NCBI GenBank assembly: GCA_027533455.1
Contig: JAPZUC010000003.1
Span: 103,208-167,207, forward strand
Length of the DNA stretch: 64,000 bases
Origin: Porphyrobacter sp.
Lineage (GTDB): Bacteria; Pseudomonadota; Alphaproteobacteria; Sphingomonadales; Sphingomonadaceae
Direction: 5' to 3'
Program-made: the position numbers and the translations under genes
In this document: in pieces, positions 63,866 to 64,000 of the stretch
How the letters are laid out: each line of letters starts with the position of its first letter
Numbering within the stretch: the stretch's first letter is position 1
Notes under the pieces: generated by a model
What the model was told of the DNA's origin: nothing
Seen by the model: the letters and a program-made list of their open reading frames with translations, nothing else
The model's database searches: none

Positions 63866-64000
63866 TGGACTTGTACCGGTTTTGCGCCGGTCACCTGAGT
63901 GTTTAAAGCTCACAACAGGAGACCGGAGAGATGACGATACATTCAGAAGAGTTCAAGCGGGAGGCCGTGCGCATTGCGCTGACCAGCGGGTTGTCGCGTG
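63866..64000 (+). mobile_element. left end of an IS3-family insertion sequence (partial)
   Basis: From about 63866 the sequence TGGACTTGTACCGGTTTTGC starts a terminal inverted-repeat-like region, followed 65 bp later by a transposase start. The right end lies outside the window, so neither the inverted repeat nor the target duplication can be confirmed. The exact boundary is estimated. Confidence 0.6.
63931..64000 (+). CDS. IS3-family transposase OrfA, first 23 codons
   Basis: ATG 63931 follows AGGAGACCGGAGAG. The visible start 'MTIHSEEFKREAVRIALTSG' is the N-terminus of the IS3 OrfA helix-turn-helix (transposase_8 type). The rest is outside the window. Confidence 0.8.
   Translation, partial: MTIHSEEFKREAVRIALTSGLSR

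Overview
The window is a dense, GC-rich bacterial chromosome segment. Gene content (class I lysyl-tRNA synthetase, DUF6456, a GTA-type holin, plant-type glutamate-cysteine ligase, yfgM-bamB, a separate accBC pair, many GTG/TTG starts, tRNAs often without encoded CCA) fits an alphaproteobacterium, most likely Sphingomonadales/Erythrobacteraceae. This placement is an inference from gene families; no 16S rRNA is present. Nearly all of it is core chromosome. The only clear mobile DNA is the left end of an IS3-like element at the right edge.

Layout. 1-3.8 kb (minus): SIMPL protein, small PepSY protein, OmpR/PhoQ-type two-component system, then an ECF sigma factor cut by the window edge. 3.9-8.7 kb: uup with a 4Fe-4S uracil-DNA glycosylase, a DUF6456 gene broken by an in-frame TAA, an XRE regulator and a glycosyltransferase. 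8.7-11.7 kb: yajC-secD-secF. 11.9-16.4 kb: tRNA-Pro(GGG) and a molybdenum hydroxylase set (2Fe-2S subunit, Mo subunit, MocA-like cytidylyltransferase, convergent XdhC). 16.5-23.4 kb: CoA-ester lyase, orphan GTA-type holin, coiled-coil lipoprotein, aroQ, accB-accC, ndh and an Lrp regulator. 23.6-26.7 kb: degenerate soluble histidine kinase, WalW-like deacetylase, tRNA-Ile2(CAT) and tRNA-Pro(TGG).

26.7-37.2 kb: VIT transporter, SDR, M28 peptidase, ettA, PNPOx-like protein, an RcnB protein with 11-residue repeats, cytochrome b561, a 2OG-Fe(II) oxygenase, a DUF1003 protein and class I lysS. A near-perfect parS site lies just upstream of lysS. 37.3-45.2 kb: DinG-type helicase, SixA phosphatase, and an ABC permease/M1 peptidase fusion with its ATPase. 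45.3-46.6 kb: soxR diverging from two VOC genes across a soxS-like promoter. 46.6-54.9 kb: SRAP, ubiA, rsmE, gshA, ABM protein, ICMT-like membrane protein, bamB and yfgM. 55-64 kb: glycosyltransferase plus hydrolase, selO, astD, lipoprotein, rarD, pyrC, ygfZ, and a gene remnant next to the IS3-like element.

Functional themes are envelope biogenesis (SecDF-YajC, BamB, YfgM, deacetylase, glycosyltransferases), redox and stress sensing (SoxR, Ndh, cytochrome b561, SelO, gshA), and molybdoenzyme maturation. No CRISPR array, prophage or classical defence island was seen. The strongest items for follow-up are the parS site, the SoxR-VOC switch, the degenerate histidine kinase and the nonsense-interrupted DUF6456 gene.
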